From Planococcus shixiaomingii (GTDB lineage Bacteria > Bacillota > Bacilli > Bacillales_A > Planococcaceae), in NCBI RefSeq assembly GCF_030413615.1, contig NZ_CP129236.1:914001-978000 (forward strand): a stretch of 64,000 bases of DNA, read 5' to 3'. Of the stretch, positions 26,084 to 33,910 are shown piece by piece (positions within the stretch are counted from its first letter, which is position 1; each line of letters opens with the position of its first letter). The translations under genes were made by a program, and so were the position numbers. The notes under the pieces are model-generated. The model searched no databases. It was not told the origin of the DNA and saw nothing but the letters and a program-made list of their open reading frames with translations.

Positions 26084-26824
26084 GTGGTACAGAAAACTAC
26101 GATAAATACGAGGGAACTAAAGCTTGTGAAGACAGAAGTCACGCGTTTCATGATGGCTTATAAGTTTGCGTTAGATGAAGTAAATACAAAAATAGATATA
26201 TTAAAGCAAGAATTTCAATACATACACGAATACAATCCGATTGAACGTGTGGAATCCCGTTTGAAATCGTTTGAAAGCATTTTAGATAAGGTCAACAGAA
26301 AAAATTATGAGTTTTCGTTGCCGTCCATCAAAGAAAACATCCGGGATATCGCCGGAATACGCATCAGCTGCTCATTTATTTCTGACATTTACCAAATCAG
26401 TGAAATGCTTCAAAACCAAAGAGACATTGAAATATTGGCCGTTAAAGATTATATTCAGCATCCCAAAGCAAACGGTTACCAAAGTTTGCATCTCGTTTTA
26501 CAGGTGCCGGTCTTTATGTCGGACCGGGTAGAGCAGGTCTGTATAGAAGTGCAAATCAGAACGATCGCTATGGATTTCTGGGCAAGTTTGGAGCATAAAA
26601 TATTTTATAAATACAACCGGACAGTTCCGGAGAAATTGATCCAGGAATTGAAAGAAGCAGCTGTTGCAGCAACGCAATTAGATCATAAAATGGAAAGAAT
26701 TCATAAAGAGGTAAACAAATTAAAAGAATCGGTAAATGATGAAGAAGATGCTCTTGAGTGGGTTATTGAGGACGAACGAATTTCTGTGCCTCTTGGATTT
26801 ATAGCATCGTTGTCAAAGTTATAA
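26084..26824 (+). CDS. relP: Small alarmone synthetase RelP/YwaC
   Basis: About 247 residues from GTG 26084 (after AAAGGG), which gives the same distance to YKFALD as in B. subtilis YwaC. Synthetase motifs: IERVESRLKSFESIL, RDIAGIRISCSFISDIY, KDYIQHPKANGYQSLHL and EVQIRTIAMDFWASLEHK, with a C-terminal helical tail. It makes (p)ppGpp from ATP and GDP/GTP in the cytoplasm. YwaC-type enzymes respond to cell-wall stress through sigma-M/W; no such promoter was confidently seen. A small gene precedes it. Confidence 0.92.
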   Translation: MVQKTTINTRELKLVKTEVTRFMMAYKFALDEVNTKIDILKQEFQYIHEYNPIERVESRLKSFESILDKVNRKNYEFSLPSIKENIRDIAGIRISCSFISDIYQISEMLQNQRDIEILAVKDYIQHPKANGYQSLHLVLQVPVFMSDRVEQVCIEVQIRTIAMDFWASLEHKIFYKYNRTVPEKLIQELKEAAVAATQLDHKMERIHKEVNKLKESVNDEEDALEWVIEDERISVPLGFIASLSKL

Positions 26825-26856
26825 AATAAAAAAATGAATTTTTTGCATTAAATTAA

Positions 26857-26884
26857 TTGACATCTTTTAAAAAATTATTATAAT
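26857..26884 (+). promoter_or_regulatory. Consensus sigma-A promoter of hsp20 leader
   Basis: TTGACA (26857-26862), a 16-base spacer and perfect TATAAT (26879-26884). Transcription would start near 26891, leaving a leader of about 230 bases before the Hsp20 gene. Confidence 0.75.
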
Positions 26885-27122
26885 TTTTATTGGATAAGGA
26901 TAAAGCAGAATACTCTAAAAACAGAAGAGGTACTGTAAGGCCTTATGAAAACTTTCAGAAAGGAGAAGTTTGGCAATGTGGGCCAAGAAGGTGATGGAGT
27001 GGGAAGGCTTAACCCGTAGGGGACAGCCTTTAGATTGCTTTTTTGTGTTCTCCTAATTCTCTGCTGCAGTGGGTTTTGGGATTTTGCTAAACACCAAAAA
27101 AATTTTAAAGGAGAAGGTTACC
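26885..27122 (+). promoter_or_regulatory. Long 5' leader of hsp20
   Basis: About 230 bases with two AAAGGAGAAG-like sites. A 26-codon frame (ATG 26976, after AAAGGAG) ends in TCC TAA at about 27053, and an AAGGCT/AGCCTT hairpin with a later T-run (27005-27043) resembles a weak terminator. A thermosensor, attenuator or leader peptide is possible; no known riboswitch class was recognised. Confidence 0.4.
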
Positions 27123-27557
27123 ATGAGTACTTTATTTCCAAAAAGACGGACTGAGTTATTCCCAAGCCTTTTAGGAAGTGGACTGGAAACTGACTTTTTT
27201 AACAAATTTTTTGGGGAAACTCATTTTCCGCAAGTAGACATTAAGGAAAAAGAAGGCCGCTATGAATTTATGGTGGATCTTCCTGGCTTTACAAAAGAGG
27301 ACATCGATGTTGAATACAAAGACGGCTATTTGGAAATCCGAGGCAAAAAAGAACAGCAAAAAGAATCGGAAGAGCAAGATGGACGGTTCATCCGCAAAGA
27401 ACGTTCTTACGGCTCATTCAGACGCAGCTTCTATATTGGTGAAATTGAACAAGATAAAATTGCCGGATCTTTCAAAGAAGGCGTATTGATGCTTGATGTT
27501 CCAATGCCGAAAAATGAACAGAAAGAAGAAAAAATACACCGCATCATGATCGAGTAA
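27123..27557 (+). CDS. Hsp20-family small heat-shock protein
   Basis: 144 residues from ATG 27123 (after AAAGGAG). An alpha-crystallin domain spans about residues 38-135: FPQVDIKEKEGRYEFMVDLPG, DGYLEIRGKK, RSYGSFRRSFYIG and the IxI-like tail HRIMIE. It is an ATP-independent chaperone that holds unfolding proteins. Promoter and long leader precede, and a bidirectional terminator follows. Confidence 0.92.
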   Translation: MSTLFPKRRTELFPSLLGSGLETDFFNKFFGETHFPQVDIKEKEGRYEFMVDLPGFTKEDIDVEYKDGYLEIRGKKEQQKESEEQDGRFIRKERSYGSFRRSFYIGEIEQDKIAGSFKEGVLMLDVPMPKNEQKEEKIHRIMIE

Positions 27558-27565
27558 CGGATTGA

Positions 27566-27603
27566 TGCACAAAAAAGGGCCTGAAAAGGCCCCTTTTTTG
27601 TGT
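27566..27603. terminator. Bidirectional terminator between hsp20 and CBS-GGDEF gene
   Basis: CACAAAAAAGGGCC and GGCCCCTTTTTTGTG around TGAAAA; serves both converging genes. Confidence 0.9.
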
Positions 27604-27613
27604 CTTTAAATAA

Positions 27614-28594
27614 TTACTGCACCATGTCATTTTTAAACAATCTGTTAGTTGATGGGTTTAAAGAATTAACGATATAACAGCTAGACGGCTTTTGCTTGCA
27701 CAATTTTTTAATGGTTGCCGCTTCATCTACAATGTGTTGAAAGCTAAGGAATTTCTTTTCTTCATTGGTCACTATAGCGATAGAAATACTGACAAGAGGG
27801 ATTTTCTCTACATGCCCAGCTCGATTTTCGGCAATGACGAATTGTTGTGTCCAATCAGTTTCGGAATAGAAAGATTGAATTGTCCGGTTAAAATCGTCGA
27901 TGATATTTTGAGCGATCTCTTCGTAGTTATGGTGATGGAGAATGGCGATAAAATCATCTCCACCTATGTGGCCAAAAAAGTTGGCAGCTAATGTTTTTGT
28001 CATAATATTTGCTGTAGCCAAAAGCAAATCATCCCCATTTTTAAAGCCGTACGTATCGTTATACGTTTTGAAATTGTCCAAATCTATATACAAAACGCTA
28101 AATTTCTCCACGCTCAATATTTTTGCTAATTCAAGATTAATTGAGTTGTTGCCAGGAAGGCCAGTAAGGGGATTCATCAACAAAGCGGTCTCTTTCTGGA
28201 TTTTGGCAAAAGCCAGCAGCAAACTTTGGATGCTAACCACTCCCATACATTGGTTTTCCTTTGCTACAATCACATAGTCATAAAGCTCTTCGATGGGTCT
28301 TTCCATAGCAAGCTGGCTTACTTTTATAATTGGTTGCAAGTGGTCAACTACTAACGGAGCTTTATTCATGATTAGTTCTATGGATCGGCCCATATACAAG
28401 TTGTAGCCGTATTGGTTGCCAATTACTTGATAAAAAGAAGTTTTCATAACAAGCGCAAAATGATGGATTCCGGCTTTTACAATGATGCCTTGTACATTTG
28501 GCAGGCTTTTAAAGATGCTATCGACTTCGCGGCTTTTTGTTTCCGGTCCCACACATGGCACTTCTTCTAGAATTTCTCCAATAGATGTGAACAT
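27614..28594 (-). CDS. CBS-GGDEF diguanylate cyclase
   Basis: About 326 residues from ATG 28594 (GGGGG upstream). An N-terminal pair of CBS-like repeats (1-150, with PVVDHLQPI-like and YVIVAKENQCMGVVSIQSLL segments) precedes a GGDEF domain (155-310). The active site reads GHIGGDDF and is preceded by LYIDLDNFKTYNDTYGFKNGDDLL, so the metal and GTP ligands are retained; GGDDF is a conservative change. It should make cyclic-di-GMP in response to a nucleotide-like CBS ligand. It follows the EAL gene by 21 bases. Confidence 0.85.
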   Translation of the reverse strand: MFTSIGEILEEVPCVGPETKSREVDSIFKSLPNVQGIIVKAGIHHFALVMKTSFYQVIGNQYGYNLYMGRSIELIMNKAPLVVDHLQPIIKVSQLAMERPIEELYDYVIVAKENQCMGVVSIQSLLLAFAKIQKETALLMNPLTGLPGNNSINLELAKILSVEKFSVLYIDLDNFKTYNDTYGFKNGDDLLLATANIMTKTLAANFFGHIGGDDFIAILHHHNYEEIAQNIIDDFNRTIQSFYSETDWTQQFVIAENRAGHVEKIPLVSISIAIVTNEEKKFLSFQHIVDEAATIKKLCKQKPSSCYIVNSLNPSTNRLFKNDMVQ

Positions 28595-28633
28595 TTCACA
28601 TTCCCCCAGCACTTAAATTACCACGTATAAGAT

Positions 28634-29482
28634 TTAATGCAGAACCCCTTTAACTAATTCTTTCTTAGGTTTGCCAAGTGCATAGCCCTGTCCGATGTGT
28701 ATGCCGTGCTTTTTTAAGTAAAGAAGTTCTTCAATTCTTTCAATTCCTTCAGCTATGAGATGAGTGTTTGAGTCATTCGAGAAATTAAGCAGCAGCTTAA
28801 CCAATTGCTGCTTTGTCTGGTCTTGATCGATATTTTGAATCACTGTCTTATCCAATTTCAGAAATTCAGGTTTTAAATAAACAAGGGTTTTTAAGCTATT
28901 GTATCCAGATCCTGCGTCATCCAGCGCAATTCTAAATCCCTGTGAACGATAATTATTTAGTATTTCTTCAAAATGAGCATAATTTTCAATAGCAGCTTTT
29001 TCCGATATTTCAAAGATGATCTGTTCGGGCAAAAAACCGTAACTCTCCAACAACTTCAATGTTTCTCCGGTACGGTAATGGGGGTCCATTAAAATATGCG
29101 GATGGACATTTAAAAAAATCAGCGAATTTTTCTCGCTAGGCTGCTGCTGAACACATTCGGAAAAACGATTTAATGAAATTTCCCGGAATGTATTTTCAAG
29201 GGAAAATATCAGATCGGTTTGACCGACAAAATCATAAAATTTCTCTGTAGTAGGAAATAACGTAGAAACAACTGGCCGGTTAAATACTTCATAGCCTATT
29301 GTGTCTCCGGTATCCAATGATACTAACGGTTGGAAATAAGTTTCGACTGATTGCATCTTTAAAATAGAACGCAACTCTTTCAATCGTTTGTATTCCAATA
29401 AACTTTTTCTTCTCTTTCGTAGAAGATATGAAAAAAACCAGAAAGGGTTAGTGGTGCGAGTCATCAACAAATCAAGCTGCAT
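28634..29482 (-). CDS. EAL domain cyclic-di-GMP phosphodiesterase
   Basis: 282 residues. A basic amphipathic N-terminus (RKRRKSLLEYKRL) leads into an EAL domain (45-280). Catalytic residues appear intact: GYEVF glutamate, FLNVHP asparagine, EISEKAAI, ALDDAGSGYNSL with the DD pair, LKLDKTV, AEGIERIEEL and GQGYALGKP. It would degrade cyclic-di-GMP. AAAGGAG precedes the ATG. It forms an operon with the CBS-GGDEF gene, pairing synthesis and breakdown. Confidence 0.9.
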   Translation of the reverse strand: MQLDLLMTRTTNPFWFFSYLLRKRRKSLLEYKRLKELRSILKMQSVETYFQPLVSLDTGDTIGYEVFNRPVVSTLFPTTEKFYDFVGQTDLIFSLENTFREISLNRFSECVQQQPSEKNSLIFLNVHPHILMDPHYRTGETLKLLESYGFLPEQIIFEISEKAAIENYAHFEEILNNYRSQGFRIALDDAGSGYNSLKTLVYLKPEFLKLDKTVIQNIDQDQTKQQLVKLLLNFSNDSNTHLIAEGIERIEELLYLKKHGIHIGQGYALGKPKKELVKGVLH

Positions 29483-29690
29483 GGAATAAGCTCCTTTTGT
29501 AATTCTTAATGCTTACTGTGAGGTGGTCGTATAAAACTATAGTACTAATCGGTTGTTAGGCTGGTGTAAATTCTTTATGAAGTATTTGTAAATAAAAATT
29601 TAAAAAGAGAGTTGCGGTTCTTACGTTTACACGGTAAACAGAAAAGTTAAAGAGTGGTGTTAGAAAAATAAGGCGAGGAGGAGATAGGTG

Positions 29691-30019
29691 ATGAACATAT
29701 ATGATCAACAAAAAATGGCCAGCCGGCCCAAACGCAAGAAAAGCACCCGGGGATCGAGTCGGAAATGGAGCCGAAACCGGTTCAACCCTATGAATACAAA
29801 GGAAGAGGCAAATTAAAATACCGGGTAGCCTTGATCACCGGAGGGGATAGAGGCATCGGCCGCGCAGTGGCCATCGCCTACGCAAAAGAAGGTGCACATG
29901 TCGCCGTCAATTATTTGGAAGAACATAATGACGCAGAAGAAACAAAGCGGTTGATTGAAAATGAAAAAGATGCATTAAATTCTAATGCATCTTTTTTCTG
30001 CTTAAATTTTACGCCATAG
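29691..30019 (+). pseudogene. Truncated short-chain dehydrogenase (general stress protein 39-like)
   Basis: The ribosome binding site (AGGAGGAGATAGGTG) and first codons MNIYDQQKMAS match the YdaD/YhxC-type SDR. A one-base shift near 29720-29728 changes frame; in the second frame ESEMEPKPVQPYEYKGRGKL and VALITGGDRGIGRAVAIAYA with AVNYLEEHNDAEETKRLIE are clear. The sequence then stops abruptly: after about residue 85 it runs into a terminator hairpin, so roughly two thirds of the enzyme including the YxxxK active site is deleted. Not functional. Confidence 0.8.
29964..29997. terminator. Terminator at the SDR deletion junction
   Basis: AAAAAGATGCATTA pairs with TAATGCATCTTTTT; usable in both directions between the SDR remnant and rph. 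Confidence 0.8.
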
Positions 30020-30031
30020 CCTCGAATCCAG

Positions 30032-32662
30032 TTACACCTCATTTTCTTTCAAAATCTCAACATATCCTTCCGATCCGTTAATCCGGATGCGCTGTCCGTC
30101 TTTAATTTGCTTGGTAGCATTGTCTACACCAACGACGGCTGGGAGGCCGTATTCCCTGGCAATAACGGCACCGTGTGTCATAAGGCCGCCGACTTCCGTA
30201 ATTAACCCGCCGATAGAGACAAAGAGCGGAGTCCAGCTTGGATCCGTAAAAACGGTAACCAAAATATCGCCTTTTTCCAATACTGCATCTTCCATTTTTA
30301 ACACGACCCGTGCTCTTCCTTCTGCAATTCCAGAAGATACAGCGACTCCAGCCATTGCTCCGTCCGGCAAATTTTCAACTGCATAGTGGCCAGATATGGT
30401 TTCGCCTTCTGAAGTCATTACCCGAGGCGGCGTCAATTTTTCGTAATAGGCATATTCGGCTTTCCGTTGCTCAATAACCCGTGTATTCACTCTTTCAGTC
30501 CGCACCGCTTTTCGGAATTCATCAAAATTCAAATAGAAAACATCTTCTTTTGCCTTCAGAACGCCTTTTTGTTCCAAAAGCGCGGCTTCTTTCATCAGTG
30601 CTTGTTTATAGAAGAAAAAGCGCTGAATAAAAGCGAACTTCGGATATTCCCGGTAGCCGATAAAATTGCGCAAAAGGCCGATTTGTTTTCTGGTTGTTTT
30701 TACTTTTTTCTTGCTTTGAGGTAACTTTTCCAAGCGCTGAAGCAAGTCCTGTTCTTTGGCTTTTGCTTCCTTTTGGCCTTTATCAAGTTTCGCTAGCCGT
30801 GCATTTGGCTCGAAGTTTTGGATATTGCTTAAAATCATCGGGACTAAGGCAGTCGGCTGTTCGCTCCAGCGTGGATTTGTAATGTCAATTTCTCCAGAAC
30901 AGCGTACACCGTACTTTTCAAGATAGTTTTTTATGGCTGCACTTGCCTGAATTCCGCCAATATGTGCCTCCAACTCTTCAAAAAAGTTTTCGTCTCTTGC
31001 CTGTTCCAAATACGCCACTACTCTCGGATATTGCCTTACAACGTCGGAGACATCCAATAACGCCAGTCCCATTTCTGAAGTAACGTTATTTGGAACCGCT
31101 TGAGTTAATGCATCAGCAGCATTTTTTTCCCCCAGCCATTTTTCCATTTTGTCGTTTAGCCAGTAAGAGGCATACACACCAATTAATATAGCAGCCATGC
31201 TCTTGTAGTTGTATAAAATTCTAATCAGCTCTTTTTTTAGGTCCTGTTCTATGAAGTCGAATAGCTCATCTCCTGAAACCGGTTGGATATCTTGTTTCAG
31301 CCGTTTAATGGAAGCTTCGTTTTCTGCGATCAAGTGCCGAACCACATCGGTATCGTTAGTGCGGTATAGCCGCATCAATTCACCGGGAAGAGCCCAGGAA
31401 AACCGATCCTTTCCTAACTTTAACATCCGTTTTCCTTTTGGAAGCGGTTTGTTGCGATTCAAAAAGGTGAGAAGGGCATTATGTGATAAAGGGTCATTTT
31501 TGCGCATAGAGGCCATTATGGCCCGGCGAGAGAGTGGTGAAGCCAAGTCGTGCGTTAGATCAACGAATAACCGCCCTCCGGCTTCGTTTATTTGATATTC
31601 TGATAAAAAATTAAAAAAAGAGATGCCTAGCGGACGGATAGGTTCGGTCATCATTTGCTGATGGCCCACTGATAAATACACACGCAGCTTGCCATCCATT
31701 TTATCGGGCAATGGAAACAAAGTCGTGATGGGACGGCTTTGGACAAAGTGGAAAACGCCATCAACCAAACACCATTCAATGTCCTGGGGAGAACGGAAAT
31801 GTCCTTCAATCTTTCTGCCTAAGGTTTCTAGTAGAAGAATTTGCTCATCGGTAAGAGTTTGGTTTTTTTGTTGGCTGGTAGCGATTTCCCGTTTATCGAT
31901 TCCGCCATTTTTCAGCGGATAAATCGCTATTTCTTTTTCTGCAATCGTCTTTTCAATTATTTTCCCTTCTCGGATTTTGTAATTATCAGCAGTGACAATT
32001 CCTGCTACCAATGCTTCTCCTAGACCGAAACTTGCGTCTATTGAAAGTACGCTGCGATTCGAAGTAACAGGGTCCGCTGTAAAAAGAATGCCTGAAGCTT
32101 CGGAATAGACCATCTGCTGAATGACGACCGATAAGTATACTTTTCTATGGTCAAAGCCATTTTGAATACGGTACACAATGGCGCGCTCGGTAAAAAGGGA
32201 GGCCCAGCACTTTCGGATATGGTGCAAAATAGCTCGTTCTCCGTTAACGTTTAAATACGTATCTTGCTGTCCTGCAAACGAAGCGGTCGGCAAATCCTCG
32301 GCTGTCGCACTGGAACGGACAGCATAAAAAAAGTTCTCTCCTAAGTTTAGAAAATAACGGCGAATTTCCTCAGTAACAGCGGGGGGGATGACGGTTTTTT
32401 CAATCGTCTGCCGTATAAGTTGTGAGAGTTCCCGGATTTGTACGGTATCTTCCACGGTTAAATCTCCGAGATGCTCGATTAATTCACGGATTTCCGGATA
32501 TTGCTCAATCATTTTTTTATAGGCCTCGGTCGTAACGCAAAAACCATTCGGCACCCGGATTCTGGGTATCTTCGCTAACTCTGCGAGATTAAGCCCTTTT
32601 CCGCCAACAAGCCATATATCCTCTTTGTCAATTTCTTGAAAGTCCAATACGTACATTTTCAA
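30032..32662 (-). CDS. rph: Rifamycin-inactivating phosphotransferase
   Basis: 876 residues with the three-domain order of Rph: ATP-grasp (1-315; VGGKGLNLAELAK, AVRSSATAEDLPTASFAGQQ), rifamycin-binding helical domain (about 335-765; begins VYLSVGHQQMMTEP and contains CSGEIDITNPRWSEQP) and the swivelling phosphohistidine domain (770-876; GGLMTHGAVIARE with His830). Rph moves the ATP beta-phosphate to the 21-hydroxyl of rifamycins. It was long annotated as phosphoenolpyruvate synthase, but the central domain matches Rph. The likely start is TTG 32662 after GAGGAGGGG; ATG 32656 is the alternative. Monocistronic. Confidence 0.88.
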   Translation of the reverse strand: MKMYVLDFQEIDKEDIWLVGGKGLNLAELAKIPRIRVPNGFCVTTEAYKKMIEQYPEIRELIEHLGDLTVEDTVQIRELSQLIRQTIEKTVIPPAVTEEIRRYFLNLGENFFYAVRSSATAEDLPTASFAGQQDTYLNVNGERAILHHIRKCWASLFTERAIVYRIQNGFDHRKVYLSVVIQQMVYSEASGILFTADPVTSNRSVLSIDASFGLGEALVAGIVTADNYKIREGKIIEKTIAEKEIAIYPLKNGGIDKREIATSQQKNQTLTDEQILLLETLGRKIEGHFRSPQDIEWCLVDGVFHFVQSRPITTLFPLPDKMDGKLRVYLSVGHQQMMTEPIRPLGISFFNFLSEYQINEAGGRLFVDLTHDLASPLSRRAIMASMRKNDPLSHNALLTFLNRNKPLPKGKRMLKLGKDRFSWALPGELMRLYRTNDTDVVRHLIAENEASIKRLKQDIQPVSGDELFDFIEQDLKKELIRILYNYKSMAAILIGVYASYWLNDKMEKWLGEKNAADALTQAVPNNVTSEMGLALLDVSDVVRQYPRVVAYLEQARDENFFEELEAHIGGIQASAAIKNYLEKYGVRCSGEIDITNPRWSEQPTALVPMILSNIQNFEPNARLAKLDKGQKEAKAKEQDLLQRLEKLPQSKKKVKTTRKQIGLLRNFIGYREYPKFAFIQRFFFYKQALMKEAALLEQKGVLKAKEDVFYLNFDEFRKAVRTERVNTRVIEQRKAEYAYYEKLTPPRVMTSEGETISGHYAVENLPDGAMAGVAVSSGIAEGRARVVLKMEDAVLEKGDILVTVFTDPSWTPLFVSIGGLITEVGGLMTHGAVIAREYGLPAVVGVDNATKQIKDGQRIRINGSEGYVEILKENEV

Positions 32663-32944
32663 CCTGACCCCTCCTCAACAGTTTGCCTATGCAATATTTC
32701 TTTTCGGATGACATAAAAAATATTAAGGATTTAAATCGTTATAAGTAAAAAGGCTCACTAATTAAAAGTTAAAATGAAAGAAAATGAACTTTCTTAGGCT
32801 TATTATAATACTAAATGAGGAAGATGCCAGATATATATCATCTCGGTTATAAGATGGTGTCATTTCCGTCAATTGCGATTAACAGAAACTTGGTAATGAA
32901 GAATTAATTGTGCGATTTCAGGAAGAAAAGGAGGAGTGTTCTAG

Positions 32945-33805
32945 ATGAATCTAATATTTTCTGGATGGGTTGATTCCGAAGGCGATGAATTGTATTTTGA
33001 AGTAAGGGGAGTAGGACAGGCGATTTTAATGATTCCGCCAGCCGGAGGAGATGGGGACTTGTATGCTGCCGTTGCTGACTTGCTCAGCAACAAATTCAAA
33101 GTAATAACTTATGACCGCCGTGCCAATGCACGAAGTACCATGAATCATCCGCAAAATTTCGAAATTAGCCAACAAAGCCGTGATGCGGCAGTGATTATCA
33201 GAGCTGCAGGTGAAGAGTCGGCCGTTGTATTTGGCAATAGCAGCGGAGCGGTCATTGCGCTGGACATGGCTAGAACTCACCCGCAGGCAGTCCGTGCCAT
33301 AATTGCGCATGAACCGCCTTTGCCGGCACTTCATCCGGAGCGGGAAAAATGGCAGCGTTTTTTTGCTCGTTGCTATATAACGAGCTTCCAGTACGGATCT
33401 TCCTTTGCGGCATATCGATTTATGCGAGGAATTGAAGTGCCTCTTTGGAAACTGATGAAAGCGCAAATGAAAGCAAGCTCTTATGCGAAAAAGCAAGGAA
33501 AAACATATAACGCACCACGCGTTAGTCCAAAAGCTGCCACTGATTTTTTGATGAAGAAAGAATTGTTGCCGGTGACAAATTACGAACCGGATACGGACGC
33601 AATCAGGCGGAACCGGGTAAAGGCAGTGATAGGAGCTGGGGAGTGGTCACTGGAAAAAAAGACGTGGTACGCCCAATCGGCCAAGCTGCTAGCTCAGCAA
33701 CTTGGCTGTGAACTCACCGTTTTTCCAGGGCATCACGGCTCTTTTATGGACAGACCAGCTGAGTGGGCGGCCGTCTTGGAAAAAAACTTGCTTGAACTAA
33801 AATAA
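32945..33805 (+). CDS. Alpha/beta hydrolase
   Basis: 286 residues. The nucleophile elbow is GNSSGA and the catalytic His is in GHHGSFMDRPAEWA; YDRRANARS is the typical second strand region. No signal peptide, so it is cytoplasmic. Substrate unknown; esterase, lactonase or haloperoxidase-like activities are possible. ATG after AAAAGGAGGAG. It diverges from rph and is followed by a bidirectional terminator. Confidence 0.9.
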   Translation: MNLIFSGWVDSEGDELYFEVRGVGQAILMIPPAGGDGDLYAAVADLLSNKFKVITYDRRANARSTMNHPQNFEISQQSRDAAVIIRAAGEESAVVFGNSSGAVIALDMARTHPQAVRAIIAHEPPLPALHPEREKWQRFFARCYITSFQYGSSFAAYRFMRGIEVPLWKLMKAQMKASSYAKKQGKTYNAPRVSPKAATDFLMKKELLPVTNYEPDTDAIRRNRVKAVIGAGEWSLEKKTWYAQSAKLLAQQLGCELTVFPGHHGSFMDRPAEWAAVLEKNLLELK

Positions 33806-33855
33806 AAAACCTCTGTGCCCAAAATCACTTTGATTGGCGGCATGGAGGTTTTTAT
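33806..33855. terminator. Bidirectional terminator between hydrolase and flavoprotein genes
   Basis: AAAACCTCTGTGCC and GGCATGGAGGTTTTT arms enclose a longer loop; T-runs exist on both strands. Confidence 0.8.
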
Positions 33856-33910
33856 CTTAATTATTGCATCTGCTTCTTGGAAGTTTTTACGATTTTCGTT
33901 CCTTCTCCCA

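Noticed and set aside
30032..32662. Annotation as phosphoenolpyruvate synthase
   Set aside because: The central domain matches rifamycin phosphotransferase, not the PEP/pyruvate barrel.
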